Shown here in pieces: positions 8,860 through 18,247 of a DNA stretch of 19,149 nucleotides. Made by a program: the position numbers and the translations under genes. This stretch comes from Leucogyrophana mollusca. Its lineage: Eukaryota; Basidiomycota; Agaricomycetes; Boletales. The notes under the pieces were generated by a model. It was given only the letters and a program-made list of their open reading frames with translations, ran no database searches and was not told the origin of the DNA. Location of the stretch: positions 1-19,149 of the forward strand of contig MU266718.1 of NCBI GenBank assembly GCA_021014945.1. Direction: 5' to 3'. Positions within the stretch are counted from its first letter, which is position 1. Each line of letters starts with the position of its first letter.

Positions 8860-9774
8860 CAGTACGGACAGTGCAGATCAAATGAATCACGTACTTCGCC
8901 GACAACGGGACGTTCACCCTTGGTATATGCGGCTCGTTCGACTTTCACACTGAGAAAACCTTTCTCGAAGGGTGCTTTCGCCAGGAGAGTCGTATCTAGG
9001 GGGGGAGATGGGTCTCTACATCACGGCAAGAGTGGGGAGGAAGGCACTTGTCAATTTGCTATCGCATCCCGGCAGCTGCTCGGTGGTAGCTCTTGATTCG
9101 CAATCCGCCTTGTCCCTCCTCAAGTGTCCCGGGATCACCGATTTCCAGCACTTGTACAAACGAAGCGCAATGTACGATGCCTTGTCTGTTCTCCTGCGGT
9201 CATTCGGATATGGTCAGGTAACGAGGAGATGTTGAGTCGAGAACACGTACAGTAGAAAACAAGCATTCCATTCGATGGTCAACTGAGGCGAGGGTGCTAA
9301 CTCGGCTGTCCGTCCTTGCTTTTCGTCCACCTCGAGGGCGACGTAGAAGCTCGTCGGGTGGTTATCAGATGGGGACAACCCAGTGGCCCCGACGACTGCA
9401 AAGGTTCGAGTAAGTTGTGACGTGAGAAAATTGGACAACATCTCTGCGTACTTGTGGGCGGGGGGTCTATCTTAATTTCGGTGGATGCAATATCGCCAGG
9501 CATCTGATATCACGATCACGAAGGAAATTGACAAGGGACCACCAACTTGATTAGAATCTGAGTCCCCGGGTTGCAACTGTGTGTTTGCTTCCGGGGTCCC
9601 AGTTTCGACTTTTTGGCTATCTTTAGTGAGCAACTATTTTATTACAAGCTACTCTACAGCCGTACAGTGATCCTGGGTTTTGGAAGAACAAGCTGAAAAA
9701 ATTTCTGGCGATAAGAAGACTTTGTGAGCTAGGTTGCTGAACGTCGATGACGGTCAGGATTTTCGCGCCACCTT
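8860..9774. other. Unassigned stretch with two modest open frames
   Basis: 8972-9235 (+) encodes 87 codons including GEMGLYITARVG and VVALDSQSALSLLKCPG; the DSQSAL piece faintly recalls RNase H-type sequences but nothing else supports it. 9214-9441 (-) encodes SQLTRTFAVVGATGLSPSDN and FYVALEVDEKQGRTAEL, protein-like in composition and continued upstream through KYAEMLSNFL, but I do not recognise it. No splice-consistent extension was found. From 9490 to 9775 I see nothing. Confidence 0.4.
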
Positions 9775-11927
9775 TGATGACTTGATCTTTCCAACGCCAC
9801 CTCGTCTTCCTCGTCCCGCGCTCCCCGCTCGGCTTCACGGCGATGCCACCTGTGCTGACCATGCCCCCGCCCACAATATCAGCCTCCCCATACGACTTTC
9901 TCAGCGGGGGCGGTGCGACGAGCTCAACCTGAATCTTCCACCTCGGCTACCTCCCCGCAAACCGATGTTCGCCATCGATCCCCAGCTAGTCGGCCACCCG
10001 CTACGTCCAAGGCCCTCTGCGACTTTGTCGAGGAGCACGAACATGAAGACAACAATCTCTGAACTCAACCTCAAACAAAGCCCGACCTCCCCGTCTCCAT
10101 AGGGCGCTCTCGCAAAGGGACCATCCACTCAGGCGGCGTGACAAAGGCACAGCGAAGGAGAGTTTAGCCAAATCACAGGCGCTGAGGATCATCGAACCGG
10201 AGGATCGGCGCCCGAGTCCGGTACAAGAAGGAGAATGAGGCAGTTCAGTCATATTATAAGATCGGTGCGACAAAAAGGTATGCTATCTCGTTCATCTCGC
10301 TTCATGCCCCTTCATTTCACTCTTTGCTTTCCATCCCACTTTGCCTTTGTCGTCACCCTCTCCTTCGTCTTTTTGCCCCCCTTTCCTTCGTCCTCCTCGT
10401 GTATCTGTTTCCTTGCGTCCCCGTCTCCTCCCCTTTTTCTTCTTGCTCTCTTTTCTGCCTTCCTCCCCCTTTCTCACCCTCACGCATTGCTAACCCCCCT
10501 TTTCTCACTCCTCAGAATATATAACCACCCTCGAAGGTGACATCGCAGAGCGCGACCACCCCATCTCCGCCAATAACACCCAGCTCGGCTCCTCCCAGTC
10601 CCAGTCCGAAACGTCACCCTCCTCGAGGAGATCGCACCCTCAAGCGCTGTCTGCTCTAGGGCCGCAGCGTGGCGCTTCCTGACCCGCGCTGTTGCCCAAT
10701 GTCTCCGCCGCCATTTCCTCCACCATTTCCCCGACGTCAAATTCAACCGAGGCGGCGACGAAAATGCCCTAGTACAATCCCCGCAAAGACCTCCCCACCC
10801 CCGCGCCTCGGGTCGCGCACCCCATTGTGGGGCAGCCTCGGCTCGGTGCACACGACACTCGTCCCGCCCGCCCCTCGCGGTGTCGAGCGCGGTGGTGGCG
10901 ACGGGGAAGGCGAGCGTACTCGGCGGTAGTAGTGTGAGCTCGACGATCTTGACTGTCTTCGGCGACAATTCCGTGCTGGCGAACCAGGTGGAGAGGTGGG
11001 GGGCTGCAGGAGAACGCCAACCCGGGGCTATTGAGCCAGAAGGACATGGTGAGCGCAGGGGGGCGTCACGGCCCTCAATGCGTCAGATTTCAACGCCAAC
11101 TCCCCACCCCTACCCGGTACAGCTCTCGGAGGCTTCAACACTAACAGTACCCAATCCCCCAACAACGCACCAGGCGGCTTCGACTCCTTCGCGGGGATAA
11201 ATGCGTTCACATTGGGGATGCTCGATGCGTGCCGGATGCAGTTGTGGGGTAAGATGGCTGCGGCGCAGCTCCAACAACATTAGTCCCAGTGCCAATCCCA
11301 ATCACGGTCGCAACAGTGGCAAATGTTCGCTCATGAGCAACAATAACAAGGTGGACACGTGGGGGAACTGCGCCCGCACAACTTCGCCCCAAAGTTAGGC
11401 AAGGGCACTACCGCCTCCACGTCCTCTTATTCCTCTTTGGCGCCGTCTGGAAGGACACCAGGCCGCCAGTGCCGACGAAAGAACACGTATACGCGGCTGC
11501 GCTCGCGAGCCAGACCCTGTTCCCACCGCGGTTTCGGCAACAGTTGATGTCAAGCCCATCGTGAGTGCGACCGCCAAGCCAGCTGTCGCCCCCGACGCGA
11601 AAACTATGTCAAGTGCGAACTCAAGCACACGCGGGGTGAAGATTACGGGGGATGCGCGTGCGTTGCTGTGAAGGAGCATGTGGAGCTTGACGTTGGCGAA
11701 GAAGTAGGCGTGAGCGGCGGTGTGTTTGGTGTTGGTGAGTTGGAGGTGCGGTTCGTCGTTTGGGGATCGTGCGCTGATGGTTTTGGTTTGGTTTTGTGTA
11801 GTTTATGTCGCGTGTTGGGTTGCGCCGTGATAGGGGGAAGAGTCGCGTCGGCGGCGTGAGGACGAAAGATATCGGCGTCGCGGTAGGCGGGAAAGCATAC
11901 TTCATTGTAGACTCGATGGACAAGTAG
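9775..11927 (+). pseudogene. bZIP transcription factor relic, copy 2
   Basis: Collinear with copies 1 and 3 from about 9780. Exon 1 pieces: PYDFLSGGGATSSPE, DVRHRSPA (frame-shifted FAIDPQL), KALCDFVEEHEHE, KPDLPVS, KGTIHSGG, AKSQALRIIEPEDRRPSP. The basic region is nearly gone: between the Pro-Ser codons and the donor only RSVRQK-like sequence remains. Intron 10278-10515 joins in phase to EYITTLEGDIAERDH. The zipper breaks after QSQSE by a shift. Downstream are SSTILTVFGDNS, GGFDSFAGINAFTLGMLDA and MQLWGKMAAAQ, then GELRPHNFAPKLGKG. About 155 bp present in copy 3 (near 17819-17974) are deleted at 11513; CCCT is shared at both edges. After PVPTAVSATVDVKPIV it continues to a 67-nt intron (11735-11801, GTGAGT to TGTAG) and a 41-codon last exon ending TAG 11925-11927. 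A pseudogene in its upstream half. Confidence 0.72.
11802..11927 (+). CDS. Candidate last exon of bZIP copy 2
   Basis: After the intron 11735-11801 the frame TTT ATG TCG CGT is open for 41 codons to TAG. It contains RRDRGKSRVGG and TKDIGVAVGGKA. The matching exon in copy 3 (18248-18376) has 42 codons to the same TAG, with RRDREESRVGS and TKGIGVAVGGKM. A length difference of exactly three bases and mainly conservative changes suggest coding constraint before decay. The upstream exon of this copy is frame-disrupted, so it cannot be part of an intact protein here. Confidence 0.45.
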   Translation, partial: FMSRVGLRRDRGKSRVGGVRTKDIGVAVGGKAYFIVDSMDK

Positions 11928-12165
11928 GCGTCCACAGCAGGCGTCTTACGGAAGAAGGACGTATGTGTCTGACAGGAGGTAGGTGTCCTTTTGTTTTATA
12001 TTTATTTTACTACATAATGATTCCTTGCAGTCGCCCGGCCATTCCTTTTTCTTTTTTTACGTTGCTGGTTGTGGTATGGTATAATATCTCTTTGTCCTCG
12101 GCCCTAAGTTTCCTTCGAACGTCTCAAGTTGCAAGTTTCGTCAACGTTTCAGTTGTCTTGGGCGA
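11928..12165. repeat. 3' flank of bZIP repeat, copy 2
   Basis: Similarity to copy 3 continues past the stop codon: GGCGTCCACAGCAG, TTTTGTTTTATATTTATT..ACTACAT and finally GTCAACGTTTCA, ending near 12165 here and 18575 in copy 3. The T-rich TTTTATATTTATTTTACTAC string is a plausible 3'-UTR/polyadenylation area. The repeat therefore includes the whole gene and its flank rather than a processed copy. Confidence 0.65.
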
Positions 12166-12251
12166 TCGTCCCGGTCGTGCACGTCCGACCCCCACCCGCG
12201 AGTGCTCGCTAATACCTCCGTTCTTCAACGCTACCCACTAACCGAAGACGA

Positions 12252-12440
12252 TGGTTCGATATATAAGGATGGTGTTAGATAAATACACATCCGATTAGTT
12301 TGCAGGACCCTCGTCTCGTGAATACTGGTACTGTCCATATTCAAAGCTGTTGTACCACTCGCTCAGGGGCCCACTCCCTCGCTACATCACCCCGTAGTAC
12401 TATTGGCACAGTCGTCTGACCCCACCCCCAAGCCTGTCTA
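12252..12440 (-). pseudogene. GH3 3'-end fragment (last about 30 codons plus 3' flank)
   Basis: Copy of 985-1180. The minus strand reads QTTVPIVLRGDVAREWAPER followed by VVQQL and TGA at 12343-12345, against QTKVPTVLLDDAAKEWALER and VVQEL in the GH3 gene. A one-base shift lies just upstream, and homology ends abruptly at about 12440, so only the tail of the gene is present. The 3' flank with TTCGATATATAA is included. Preserved frame across the tail implies duplication from a then-functional gene. Confidence 0.78.
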
Positions 12441-12713
12441 GTGGCAAACGATATCTGCCAGCTGGGGCGTGTCAAGGAAATCCAAACAACCATCCCTGGC
12501 CCGCCCGTGTTCTTTCACGCATGTCCGCCTATCTGGACCATTCATAGCCCCACACCGCACTCACCTTCATCTTCAATGTATCCTGATACGGTGGCATGGA
12601 ATTGTATGCAGGCGTCGACGTGGGGTGCAGGGAAGCAACTGACCGCGAAATGCCGAAAGAAGTTCTGCTTTCAAGCGCCAGCGCCCCCTAAACCAAGCCG
12701 CCCTCCTACCACC

Positions 12714-13524
12714 ATGTCATCGCCCAGTACGCCACTATTTGTGGGTGACATACAGCATGTAGCTCGTGTATCCATCGAAGAAGACGGGACGTACGCTATT
12801 GGCGACTCCGCCATGCGCACCCTCGCGCCAAAGTAGACTCCAATCGATCCCAGCCCTCAAGCAAAGATTATACAGTCTCGGTCCATGATTCGCTCCTTTC
12901 GACACCCGAAACACTTGGATAGCATACTCGATGCATGCGTTCCATATGTACGCGCGCTGGTCTGGGTTGTAACCAACCTCTTATTGTAGTCCCGATGGGG
13001 AACAATAGTGCGGAAGATCTCATGGACCGCCGATTAGGACTGAAGACGACTGGACTCGCAAGGCGCAACAAGTGAGTCACACTCAAGCCGAAGAGTATAT
13101 CGGGGAACTTAGCCATCATCGGTGGCATTGCAGGCTGCCGTGGCGGACTTGGTACATGCAATCGTACTTGCTGGGTGTCCCAACCGTTTTCATCGGCTAT
13201 CGCGACCATGCAGATGTCGTCCGAGAGACAGAAGAGGTCCACCTGGCAGATTTGTCAATTAGAGAAAGCCAGGAGAGTCGCATTGCTTGCGAAGGATACA
13301 ACGCGCTTGTTAGTCTGAAGACGACGTTTGCGAGCCTTTCTGAGGGGGAGAGTGACGATGCTATCTGGAAGGTTACCATTCAGGGAGGGGCTCTAGGAGA
13401 GGTCAAGAGGTTAAACGAGAATCAAGCACGGGGGGTGAAGGCACGACGAGCGGATCTCAAACACCTTGTAGACAGGCTGGGAATTGTTCCTCGAAGGATT
13501 ATCGAAGTGCTGAAAGTGGGCTGA
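12714..13524 (+). pseudogene. RAI1/DXO-family decapping-nuclease relic
   Basis: RAI1/DXO enzymes remove defective 5' caps and act with the Rat1 exonuclease in the nucleus. ATG at 12714 (context ACCACCATG) gives IQHVARVSIEEDGTYAIGD and AMRTLAPK, a TAG at 12834, then in the same frame HLDSILDACV, all consistent with the N-terminal part of the family. The middle, with most catalytic acidic motifs, is missing. After a frame change, 13022-13071 reads RRLGLKTTGLARRN, matching the ELKT motif but with Gly in place of the metal-binding Glu. Intron 13072-13133 (GTGAGT to TTGCAG, 62 nt) joins in phase to WYMQSYLLGVPTVFIGYRD, the W-QS-LLGVP-GFR signature, then DDAIWKVTI and EVKRLNENQARGV, ending at TGA 13522-13524. 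The C-terminal exon is fully open. Assignment rests on these motifs. Confidence 0.62.
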
Positions 13525-13831
13525 CGGTAACATAAATATCTGACCCATTTTCTTTTAATACATCTGTCTTGTGAGGTGCAATGATCATGTCCGTATTCAA
13601 AGTTAAAGAAACGTCTTGGAGGGCCAGCCAATGCGTAGCGAGAAGTGCAAGGCGCAATGCGTGGAACACCAGACGCGTTTGGCTTTGTCGTAACAGGGCT
13701 GCAGTTCCATCAGGCCGCGAGGCCGAATGATTTTCATACCAATGAGAGAGCGCGACATAGGACAACGCCCAATGTATCATCGACTCGTGATCACGAGTAT
13801 CAGGGGTCGGGCGCCTGCTGGTCGGTGGCAT
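13499..13831 (-). CDS. Unknown 110-codon ORF, tail-to-tail with RAI1 relic
   Basis: Minus-strand ATG at 13829-13831 in a good context (CTACTACCATGCC), with GTATATACTGC about 45 nt upstream as a possible TATA-like box. The product starts MPPTSRRPTPDTRDHES, contains WALSYVALSHWYEN, a mostly hydrophobic helix-like stretch LVFHALRLALLATHWLALQD, and ends SDIYVTVSPLSALR at a stop overlapping the RAI1 stop region by 26 bp. I recognise no family. It may be a real small gene, part of a decayed one, or chance. Confidence 0.35.
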   Translation of the reverse strand: MPPTSRRPTPDTRDHESMIHWALSYVALSHWYENHSASRPDGTAALLRQSQTRLVFHALRLALLATHWLALQDVSLTLNTDMIIAPHKTDVLKENGSDIYVTVSPLSALR

Positions 13832-14179
13832 GGTAGTAGTGAGTGAGAGTGCAGCGCAGTATATACGAACCAGATCCCCCTGGTCTATACGTTGCAAGCT
13901 CAGCCTATCCGATTACCCCGCGATGATGGTGATACATTTCGTCTTTCGACGCGTGCAATGTGCCAGATGAGTGTCTGGTAATGTATACAAGCCCGACACC
14001 TTCGTCGACCGACGCAGCGAGCTAAGTGCGGAAAGGATTGATAGCTGGTGTGCACCGGCTGACGCAAGCCTAGCACCATCGGATTCACCACGAAAGGCCA
14101 CCGGTACCGAGCCAGTCGTCACAGCGATTGAACCGAAAGGCCCCTTGGCGGTCGAGTGCGTCCCTGTGAAGACCGACAT

Positions 14180-15422
14180 GTCGCCTTGAAAATACAGGTC
14201 CGCTGTGTTCAGTTTATTCACGGGTGGGGTGGTGGCACTTGTGACTGGCGATGTGGCCAAGTCGTGCCGAGATCGGTTCCGTATTGGCAGAGTAGCTGAA
14301 GGTGACGATCACGGGAAGGTTGAAGATGAGGAGCGAAAGTGCGCTTAAGAGATGAAGTCAGAGTCGATCAGATCTAATGGAGGCCGTGGGCGCACCTCGA
14401 TTTCAGCGGTGACGCCTCCTACGAACGATATTGCGCCGGTTCATTGGAGTCTCGCGCGCCGGAGAAGCTTGAGAGGTAGACCAACGAGAACTGCTCGGCG
14501 AACACATCGGCTGAGGCATTCATAAGTAACTATCGTTAAGGGTCAAAGGGCGGGATTAAACGGAAGACACGTACTACATATCCCGATGATGGAGACGTCA
14601 GTTGGCGGGACATTGTATTATCCCCCGGAATAACCATGATGTGGTGTGTGCACACGAATGGACTTTTACAGTTAGGGGGAGAATCCAATTGAGGACGAAT
14701 AAGATAGCGACGAGGGAAGAGACAGAGCGGATGACGGAGAAAGCGATGCTCGAGCGAGCGCACCTAAAGTGGATCCGTGTCAGCAGGCTGAGTCCCATGA
14801 AGGTGATGAAAAACATACCACAGGGTGCATGTGTACGGCGAGAGTCCACAATAATACGGATGACGGACAAAATGATACCCCGGCGAGCGTACCTAAAGGA
14901 GTGGATCCGTGTCAGCGGGTTGAGCGCCATGAAGGGGATAGAAACATACCATAGGGTGCCTGTGTACGATGTGACCGGTAATCAACACGACGCCACGTGC
15001 GACTGACGTGACATAGTTCTTGCACCCATACAGTTCCCCAAACGAACCATGACATTGAGCACACGACGAGAAAATATATGTTTCGAACGCAACGACAGAG
15101 TTAGGTTCGTCGGGTCACGCAAGCGGCTCTGTGAGCGTCCACATCCCAAACATATCACATAGCAGCAGAGGGACAAGGCGGTCCAAATGTCATCCCACCA
15201 TATCCGACGAACGCGGTACCGCAACCAGAGCCTGGGTGTTGTCGATATAAAGGCGAGAGCGTGGAACACAGTGACAAGGACTAGAGTTCCGATTAGTGCC
15301 CAAGTTGCAAATGTAGATAACCCCGAAGACACACCAAGCAGGGCAATGATTCCGGATGGGGAAGGAAATCCAGCTGTCCTCGTTGCCAGTTCGACTCGAA
15401 GGAAGATAAAAAATGAGCGCAA
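14180..15422 (-). pseudogene. Fungal rhodopsin/PTH11-like integral membrane protein relic
   Basis: Members of this fungal family are seven-helix membrane proteins of mostly unknown ligand. Minus-strand pieces in order: a first hydrophobic helix STFATWALIGTLVLVTVFHA, then LRYRVRRIWWDDIWTALSLC (the R-WWDD motif), then TGTLWYARRGIILSVIR and again TCTLWCARSSIAFSVIR (helix 3, duplicated), VAILFVLNWILPLTVKVHSCAHTTSW without long gaps, VLVGLPLKLLRRARL (14 residues before a stop), and near 14270-14345 LLSALSLLIFNLPVIVTFSY, the last helix. The order fits the family from N- to C-terminus. Introns at 14949-14893 and 14818-14764 both start GTATGT and end TTTAG. Stops and frame changes, plus the duplicated exon, make it a relic. 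Start codon not located; 15422 is only the limit of the open frame. Confidence 0.58.
14728..14975. repeat. Tandem duplication (about 130 bp) of intron plus exon
   Basis: Unit 1 (14728-14850) and unit 2 (14857-14975) share CGGATGACGGA, CACCTAAAG/TACCTAAAG, GTGGATCCGTGTCAGC, GCCATGAAGG-like and AACATACCA.AGGGTGC.TGTGTACG. Landmark spacing is 129-132 bp. On the minus strand each unit is the last bases of one exon (ACCCTATG or ACCCTGTG), a 55-57 nt intron, and the start of the next exon (helix 3 of the membrane protein). Confidence 0.85.
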
Positions 15423-15944
15423 GATCGAACAGGATACACTACGATATCTTTCGTATCCTCAAGGGCCAGGTGTTGGTGACCGACGCCCACTGCATCAACC
15501 GTGGTGTATCCGGCGATCGATCACAAAACGCTAGCGAGCCTGATAGTGTGGACGTGAGGGTACTTGCTCAGTGGATTTGATGGTTGTGCCTTTACGGAGA
15601 GTGGTGAGAGCAGTCCGTAAACTCCTTACACCGGAGAGTTGATCTGTGCCGATAAAAGACTAACGTGGGCGTCCTCGTGTCAGCTTGTGTGGATCCTATT
15701 CCTGGTGCATTTATTCGGCACGTCTTGCCACGGGGCGTGAGGGACTGGGTGAATTACAACCCGGAGCAGGCCATGCCGCGGTGCATCATGCATGGAGGAT
15801 GACGACGTAGACTACAAACAAGAGGACAAATGCGCTGGAAATGGAGCTGAGCAGTTCGCGTACGTGGTACCTGGCCCTACAGATCGGAATGCGGAGGACC
15901 TTGACGAAATGGAATGGCGAGTGAATGAATGCACCTTGCCCTCC
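15423..15944. other. No recognisable gene
   Basis: Between the membrane-protein relic and the third bZIP repeat I see no motif or splice-consistent frame. Hydrophobic minus-strand codons near 15786-15850 (LLSSISSAFVLLFVVYVVIL) could be a membrane helix of the antisense frame described for the next block, but support is weak. Confidence 0.4.
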
Positions 15945-16195
15945 CCCAGGAAATTGGACACCCAGGTAGGAGAGCAATACTATCCTTCGACCAGTAACGC
16001 ACAGTTTAGTGAAATAGTGGGTAAGTCGACAACCACTCACCGCTGGAACCTCGGCCAAGGGCCCCCGTGTGCTCCGAACCGTTGGTTGCCAGAGGAATGA
16101 AGATTTAGAGCATTGTCTTGAATGTTGAGTTCGTCGGCAGAGTTGCAATGCAACAAGTGCACAACTTTGTCACGGGTTGTCACACCCGCCCATGC
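15945..16195 (-). repeat. Upstream block of bZIP repeat copy 3 (pair with 3562-3865)
   Basis: Aligns with 3562-3865: AGCAATACT/GGCAATACT, GTAACGCACA/GTAATGCACA, CAACCACTCACCGC/CGACCACTCACTAT, GAGTTCGTCGGCAGAGTTGCAA/GAGTTCATCAGCAGAGTTGCAA and GGGTTGTCACA. The minus strand preserves a 61-nt intron-like interval (GTGAGTGG to GGATAG) at the same place. Copy 2 has nothing similar upstream, so it was truncated or arose from a shorter copy. Confidence 0.6.
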
Positions 16196-16973
16196 TCGCC
16201 AACAACAGCAGCGACGCAGGTCGATAATAATCCCGACACTTCCACATTCGGCGACTCCTTCAACTTCTTCCTCATCACCAACGCCACCTCGTCCCCGCGC
16301 TCCCCACCCAACTTCGCCATGATGCCCTCACGCCACCTGCGCTGTGTATGCCCGCAGGTACGCCACCGTCTACACAAGCACTTGAACCTCCCATGGCCAC
16401 AGCCATCCCATACGATTTTATCTTGCACCTCTGGTACCTCCCTGCACAACCGATGTTCGCCGTCGATCCCCTGGACGTCACCACATTCGGCACGTCCAAG
16501 GCCCTCTCTGACTTTGACGAGGAGCACGAACATGACGACGACGACAATCTCAGGTCTGAACCTGAAATGCCCGACCTCCCCGTTTCCGCAAAGCGTTCTC
16601 GCAAAGGCCCCGTTCACTCTGGCGGCGGGATAAGGTCCACTCACGCAGCCACCGACAAGGAGGAGGAAAGCTCAGCTAAATCACAAGCGCTGAGGATCCT
16701 CGAGCCGGAGAATTGGCGTCAAACTCCAGAGGAATACTAGGAATAAGATATATATCCGCGAGGAAGGCTGTGACGACAAGGTACGTTGATTTTAAGCTCG
16801 CGTCCTTCTTGCCGTTGCCTTCCCCTTCGTCGTTTATTGCTCCTTTCTCCTGTCTAGTCCCACTCGTATCCTTTCCCTTCCCCGGACTCTTCCCCCCTTT
16901 TTGTTACGTCTTCTCTATCCTCTTCATTCGCTTCCCCCTCCGTTGCTCACTTCCTTTCTCACCCCATAAAATT

Positions 16974-17108
16974 ATGACCACCCTCGAAGGCGCCATCGCA
17001 GAGCGCGACCACCTCATCTCCGCCATCCCCACTGAGCTCGGCTCCCTCCCAATCCGAAAACGTCGCCTTGAAGCGCTGTCTCCAGGTCCGCAATTTGGTG
17101 CTTCCTGA
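16974..17108 (+). CDS. Small open frame starting inside the zipper of bZIP copy 3
   Basis: Loss of the splice acceptor leaves ATG at 16974 followed by ACCACCCTCGAAGG, giving MTTLEGAIAERDHLISAIPT and continuing 44 codons in all to a stop at 17106-17108. It would encode a short coiled coil without a basic region. The second half (PIRKRRLEALSP) is out of the ancestral frame. Expression is unproven; listed because it starts exactly at the exon edge. Confidence 0.25.
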   Translation: MTTLEGAIAERDHLISAIPTELGSLPIRKRRLEALSPGPQFGAS

Positions 17109-18247
17109 TTTCACGCCGTTGCCCGAGAGCTCCGCCGCCATGTCCTCCACCACCTCCCCGACGTCAAATTCAACCGGGGCGGCGATGAAAGCGCCTTAGT
17201 ACAACCCCCACCAAGACCTCCCCATCTCCCGCGCCTCGGGTCACGCACATCGTTTCCAGGGGGCTCGGCTCGGGCGTCACCGTGCACACGACGCCCGTCC
17301 ACCTCCCGCAGTGTCGAGCGCAGTGCTGGCGGGGAAGGCGAGCGTACTCGGCGGTGGCAGTGTAAGCTCGACGATCTTGAGTGTCCTCAGCACCAATGCC
17401 GTGCTGGCGAACCGACCGGAGAGATAGGGGCTGCAGGAGAACGCCAACAGGGCATGATCGACCGCAAGGGCTTTGACTCCTTTGCAGATATAAACCCTTC
17501 CACGCTAAAGACGCTCGATGCGTACCGGATACAGCTGTGGGGAATATGGCCGCGCAGCAGCACTGTCAGGCGCAGCCCCAACAACAGCGGCCCCATACCC
17601 AATTCTAATCGCAGTCGCAGCAGTGGCAAGGGTTTGCTCAGCAGCAGCAACAAAGTGGACCCAGGGGGGAACTCCGCCCACACTACCTCGCCTCGAAGGT
17701 GGGCAAGGGCGCTACCGCCTCCATGTCCCCTAATTCCTCTTCGGCGCCATCTGGAAAGGACACCGTGCCGCCGGTGCCTACGAAAGAACACGCATACGCG
17801 GCTGCACTCATGAGCCAGTCCCTTATGGGAAGCTCTGGTTCGCGTTCTGGGAGGCGTTTTCGGGGCTCTTCTGGTTCCAGTTCGACGTCAGTTGGCAAGG
17901 GAAAGGAAAGTGTGATCCGGAGAAGGTGCGCAAGGTCCTGGAGGGGACTGCGGTCGTGCGGGTTGTGGATGTCGACCCTGTTCCCACCGCAGTATCGGCA
18001 ACGGTGGATGTCAAACCCATCGTGGGTGCGGTCGCCAAGCCTCATGTCGTCCCCAACGCGAATCCCATGTCGAGCGCGAACCCAGGCGTGTGTGAGGTAA
18101 AGACTGCGGGGGGTGCGTGTGCGTTGCTGGAGGAGAGCATGCGGAGCTAGGCGGTGGCGAAGTTCGGTGCTGGTGAGTTGGCGAGTTGGAGGTGCGGTTC
18201 GTTGTTTGAGGATCGTGTGATGATGGTTTTGGTTTGGTTTTGTGTAG

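Noticed and set aside
8972..9235. Possible RNase H-like retroelement fragment (DSQSALSLL)
   Set aside because: Only one short motif fits; the acidic residues and flanking reverse-transcriptase sequence expected of a retroelement are not seen.
10292..10483. Lys/Arg/Gly-rich minus-strand frame
   Set aside because: It is just the complement of the polypyrimidine intron, so its composition is forced by C+T bias.
11963..12241. 92-codon hydrophobic plus-strand frame after bZIP copy 2
   Set aside because: It falls in the T-rich 3' flank shared with copy 3, where the frame is not conserved.
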